Assembly (NCBI GenBank): GCA_035272605.1
Contig: DATEQM010000066.1
Location: 1-41,125 of the forward strand
Direction: 5' to 3'
DNA from: JOPF136 sp035272605
GTDB taxonomy: Bacteria; Acidobacteriota; Terriglobia; Acidiferrales; UBA7541
DNA length: 41,125 nucleotides
Shown here: piece after piece, positions 40,352 to 41,125 of the stretch
Numbering within the stretch: position 1 is the first letter of the stretch
Layout of the letters: every line of letters starts with the position of its first letter
Position numbers and translations under genes: made by a program
The notes under the pieces: generated by a model
The model's database searches: none
Seen by the model: only the letters and a program-made list of their open reading frames with translations
What the model was told of the DNA's origin: nothing

Positions 40352-41125
40352 ATGAGAACCAGGAACCTCGTCGTATTTTTAATACTGACCTTTGCTATCG
40401 GATGGATTTTTCAGGGGCTGGCCATCGCGCGTGGCGTCACGCAAAACGGCGGTCCGTGGCTGTTGTCTGCCATGTGGTCTCCGATGCTGGCTGCCCTGAT
40501 TGCCGGAACGGAAACTCGACGGTCCGTATGGACGCGCATGCGCAGGCCCGGGTGGAAGCTTTGGCCGGTCGCGCTCTTTGCCGGCTTGTCTTTCGGCATT
40601 TTTCAACAACTGTTGCTCCTGGTTGGGCGCCAGGGACATTGGCATAACGAATTCTTCCAATTGAGTGAAGACGGTACGAGCATCGCGATGATCCACCATC
40701 TCGCTATGATGCTGAGCGTCGGACATCAAAGCTTCGGTTTTTTTGCACTCAACCTTCTCCTCTCAATTAGTGTCGGTTCCGTGATTCTGATGCTCACAGG
40801 CGGAATTGGCGAGGAAGGTGGATGGCGCGGTGTACTCCAGCCGGAAATGCAGCGCCGCTGGGGTCCCTTCTGGGGCACATTCCTGGTCGGACTGATCTGG
40901 GGATACTGGCACCTACCTGTGAATTTGGCAGGCTACAATGGCGCGCAACATCCGATCCTGCAAGCTTTGTTAATCTTCCAAACAAACACTGTCGCGATGA
41001 GCTTTGTCCTGGCCTGGTTGGTGCAGAGGAGCGGCAGTATTTGGCCGGCCGCGCTGGCGCACGCCGCCAACAACGTCCTGCAATCCGGTACGCCGATCGT
41101 CGCGAACGACTGGCGAGTGGATCAA
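40352..41125 (+). CDS. CPBP intramembrane glutamic protease, partial
   Basis: The frame starts at ATG 40352 and remains open through the window end, giving at least 258 residues. It has several membrane segments (for example NLVVFLILTFAIGWIF, FFALNLLLSISVGSVILMLT). The family motifs are present: GEEGGWRGVL (EExxxR), IWGYWHLPVNL (the W-H motif) and AHAANN (HxxxN). CPBP proteases cleave within the membrane and include bacteriocin-immunity and CAAX-processing-like enzymes; the target is unknown. It lies 28 nt after the HAAS gene in the same island operon. AAGGCGG is upstream. Confidence 0.85.
   Translation, partial: MRTRNLVVFLILTFAIGWIFQGLAIARGVTQNGGPWLLSAMWSPMLAALIAGTETRRSVWTRMRRPGWKLWPVALFAGLSFGIFQQLLLLVGRQGHWHNEFFQLSEDGTSIAMIHHLAMMLSVGHQSFGFFALNLLLSISVGSVILMLTGGIGEEGGWRGVLQPEMQRRWGPFWGTFLVGLIWGYWHLPVNLAGYNGAQHPILQALLIFQTNTVAMSFVLAWLVQRSGSIWPAALAHAANNVLQSGTPIVANDWRVDQ

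Larger units (their letters stand above)
38981..41125. mobile_element. Left end of a putative integrated genomic island
   Basis: It begins at the tRNA-Pro fragment and continues to the window end. The sequence is visibly less GC-rich than the rest. It carries a PadR regulator, a HAAS-domain protein and a CPBP protease. 38981-39395 has no intact gene; a minus-strand reading through 39061-39100 gives a short NLGPTAPKLGP-type tail that could be a remnant of an integrase C-terminus, but no integrase catalytic motif is visible. The right end is outside the window. Confidence 0.5.

Overview
The window looks like a chromosomal stretch of a GC-rich Gram-negative bacterium, most likely an Acidobacteriota member. 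The reasons are an OprO/OprP-type outer-membrane porin, Spy/LTXXQ-like and MacB-type envelope proteins, two tandem Ser/Thr kinases fused to PD40 beta-propellers, a PadR-HAAS gene pair, and many near-leaderless genes. The phylum is inferred from gene content, not from a marker gene.

Layout. 1-876 has no convincing gene, but it carries a strong sigma70-like promoter and a family of degenerate TGTGCA-centred repeats. 877-7486 is a rightward housekeeping block: S10 peptidase, LTXXQ-like protein, cell-wall amidase, GerMN protein, rph, rdgB, nth and a dUTPase/dCTP-deaminase-like protein. 7576-18141 reads leftward: Rieske oxygenase, S9 peptidase, two paralogous kinase/PD40 receptors and a membrane diguanylate cyclase. 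18412-19094 is a VapBC toxin-antitoxin pair. 19187-21444 is a MacB-type ABC exporter. 21625-23221 holds a small cupredoxin-like protein and a secreted acetamidase/formamidase. 23434-29177 is a rightward envelope cluster in which two paralogous small secreted proteins flank an OprO-type porin and a large cysteine-rich beta-propeller protein. A SnoaL/DUF4440-like protein follows at 29274-29768.

30034-36037 is the most distinctive part: a leftward operon of a FadR-type GntR regulator, a three-subunit 2-oxoacid:ferredoxin oxidoreductase (fused gamma-delta, alpha, beta) and an OFA-family oxalate/formate transporter, closed by a clear intrinsic terminator. The alpha subunit has YPIRP instead of YPITP and a second arginine 78 residues later, as I recall for Moorella oxalate oxidoreductase. 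I therefore read the operon as oxalate uptake and oxidation to CO2 with ferredoxin reduction.

The promoter in front of the GntR gene and the promoter in front of the porin 11 kb away share the same architecture: TTGACA, AGGATA, then the identical 11-mer TGGTCAGACCA exactly 14 nt downstream. This predicts one regulon joining the porin cluster (outer-membrane entry) to the oxidation operon (inner-membrane transport and oxidation).

36243-38881 carries a GNAT acetyltransferase and recQ. At 38932-38980 lies the 3' part of a tRNA-Pro(UGG) gene with no 5' half, the footprint of integration at a tRNA. To its right the composition becomes less GC-rich and a PadR regulator, a HAAS-domain membrane protein and a CPBP protease follow, the last running off the window. 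I read 38981 onward as the left end of an integrated island.
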